From NCBI GenBank assembly GCA_039029355.1, contig JBCCGI010000035.1:1-64000 (forward strand): 64,000 bases of DNA, given 5' to 3'. The translations under genes were made by a program, and so were the position numbers. Under the pieces are notes generated by a model that searched no databases, was not told the origin of the DNA, and was given only the letters and a program-made list of their open reading frames with translations. Source of the stretch: JBCCGI01 sp039029355. Lineage in GTDB: Bacteria > Planctomycetota > UBA1135 > GCA-002686595. Below are positions 63,000 through 64,000 of the stretch, piece after piece; position 1 is the stretch's first letter; each line of letters begins with the position of its first letter.

Positions 63000-64000
63000 T
63001 GCGGTCGCGGCTGCTTTCGCTCGCGGCCGTCGGGCTCGCCGCGCTGCTCGGCACAGCCGGCCCGGCGGCGGCGCAGGACGCCGACATCCGCGACCTTGCG
63101 CGCCGGATCGCCAAGGAGCGCGATCGCGTCGACCCGACGGTCTTCGACGAGCTGGCGCGGCGCGCGAACGAAGAGGCCCTCGCGGCGCTGGAAGACTCGC
63201 TGGGGCGGCTCAAGAAGCCCGCTCCGCGGGCGGCGCTCCTCGCCGCGCTCGCGCACTTCGCCGCGGCTCCGGAGCTGCACGCCCGGTGCTTCGCCCTGCT
63301 GACGCCCGCCGCGCTGGAGGGCCCCGAAGAGCCCGCACGCGCCGCGACGCGCGCGCTGCTCGGTTTCGGAGAGCCCGCGCTGGCCGAGCTCGAGCGCGTA
63401 CTGGCCGAGTCGGACGACGCCGCCGCGCGCTCCACGGCGTGCGATCCGCTCGTCCCGCTCCTGCGCCGGCGCAGCGGATCGGAGCCCCTGGCGCTGCTGC
63501 TCGCAAACGCGACGCTGCGGCACGACAAGGGCCTGGCGTACCTCGGCCTGTCGGAGCGCGAGCGGCGTACGTACGCCGACTGGACGCACCGCGAGGTCGT
63601 GCGGCGCGCCGTGGCCGCAGACGACTCGGCCGAGCGCCGCGAGCTGCTCGCGGCAAAGCTCCTGGATCCCGAGGCGAGCCGCGCCTGGAAGCTGCTCCTC
63701 ATCGAGGTGCTCGCCGGGCTGACGGGCGCGGGGATCGACCGCGCGCTCGACGCCGCGCTCGGAGAGCGCGACGCGGCCGTCGTGCTCGCGGCGATGGACC
63801 GGATCGGCGAGCGCGACCGCGGCTGGGAGGAGCTCGAGCCCGTCCTCCGCCCGCTGGTGCGGCACCGCGACCCGTCGATCCGCCGCGCCGCGGTCGCGCA
63901 CCTGGGACGCTTCGGCGTGACGGCGGCGGAGTGGCGCTCGGAGCTCCTCGCCCTGGCGCGCTCGCGGGACCGCGCCCTGCGCATGGGAGCTGCGTCGGCG
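62999..64000 (+). CDS. Secreted HEAT-repeat protein (3' end beyond window)
   Basis: A GTG at 62999, sharing a base with the preceding TAG stop, opens 334 codons without a stop to the window edge. The frame begins MRSRLLSLAAVGLAALLG, a signal peptide ending in AAAQD, and continues as repeated helical pairs (ALAALEDSLGRLKKPAPRAALLAALAHF, RHRDPSIRRAAVAHLGRFG), a HEAT/PBS-lyase-like pattern. It is related in type to the gene just upstream. Opposite-strand frames here are shadows. Confidence 0.75.
   Translation, partial: MRSRLLSLAAVGLAALLGTAGPAAAQDADIRDLARRIAKERDRVDPTVFDELARRANEEALAALEDSLGRLKKPAPRAALLAALAHFAAAPELHARCFALLTPAALEGPEEPARAATRALLGFGEPALAELERVLAESDDAAARSTACDPLVPLLRRRSGSEPLALLLANATLRHDKGLAYLGLSERERRTYADWTHREVVRRAVAADDSAERRELLAAKLLDPEASRAWKLLLIEVLAGLTGAGIDRALDAALGERDAAVVLAAMDRIGERDRGWEELEPVLRPLVRHRDPSIRRAAVAHLGRFGVTAAEWRSELLALARSRDRALRMGAASA

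Noticed and set aside
62828..63984. Minus-strand frames at the right edge
   Set aside because: The plus strand has a continuous frame with a signal peptide and HEAT-type repeats; the minus frames are Arg/Ser-rich shadows.

Overview
The window is about 70% GC and densely coded, with many start/stop overlaps. It most likely comes from a high-GC member of the Planctomycetota. The support is a Ser/Thr kinase with a membrane segment and C-terminal WD40-like repeats, a DUF1800-DUF1501 pair with a Tat-type leader, HEAT-repeat secreted proteins and VIT-VWA proteins. Myxococcota is the main alternative. The first ~60 bases are a poly-G/C run that looks like a contig edge and should be treated as unreliable.

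Layout. (1) 1-4557: a rhombosortase-type rhomboid protease, missed by simple ORF calling, is translationally coupled to a VIT-VWA protein carrying a Gly-Gly/TM/Arg sorting tail. A sigma54-type promoter and a 27-bp dyad separate this pair from a divergent sigma54 activator. (2) 4612-9326: glycosyltransferases and a PMT/ArnT-like membrane glycosyltransferase. (3) 9247-34956: a large biosynthetic region. It holds a 2OG-oxygenase/SCP2 fusion, one ATP-grasp protein, two circularly permuted ATP-grasp ligases around an Asp/Asn beta-hydroxylase-like gene, a C-A-PCP-TE NRPS with a glutamine-like code, and an operon of FAAL, desaturase, ACP, CFA-type methyltransferase and SGNH protein. It also holds a CapK-like adenylating enzyme, a KS-AT-(dead DH)-KR-ACP polyketide synthase, a medium-chain reductase, a B12-type radical SAM enzyme and a second desaturase. 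Read together, it looks like a modified-fatty-acid lipopeptide pathway with ribosome-independent amide ligation, hydroxylation and perhaps glycosylation. I do not recognise the whole assembly.

(4) 35051-38917: a DUF1800/DUF1501/secreted-protein operon. (5) 38940-51451: a tightly coupled minus-strand operon (aryl-CoA ligase, kynureninase-like enzyme, di-iron-like oxygenase, 2Fe-2S ferredoxin, acyl-CoA dehydrogenase, enoyl-CoA hydratase, hotdog thioesterase, creatininase-like, dienelactone hydrolase-like, RidA-like, SDR, MetF, a pseudokinase) with a divergent Old Yellow Enzyme. It resembles CoA-dependent aerobic degradation of benzoate/anthranilate-type compounds. (6) 51497-58139: a COG2509-type flavoprotein and folP, whose convergent stop codons were split by an IS481-family element and a MITE-like inverted-repeat element at the same GCTAGC target. 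An SGNH hydrolase, an IS256-type transposase remnant and folB follow. (7) 58199-64000: a WD40 Ser/Thr kinase, a secreted esterase and two HEAT-repeat secreted proteins, the last running off the window.

No rRNA, tRNA or CRISPR array was recognised. The only gene-free stretch above 300 bases is 57365-57773.
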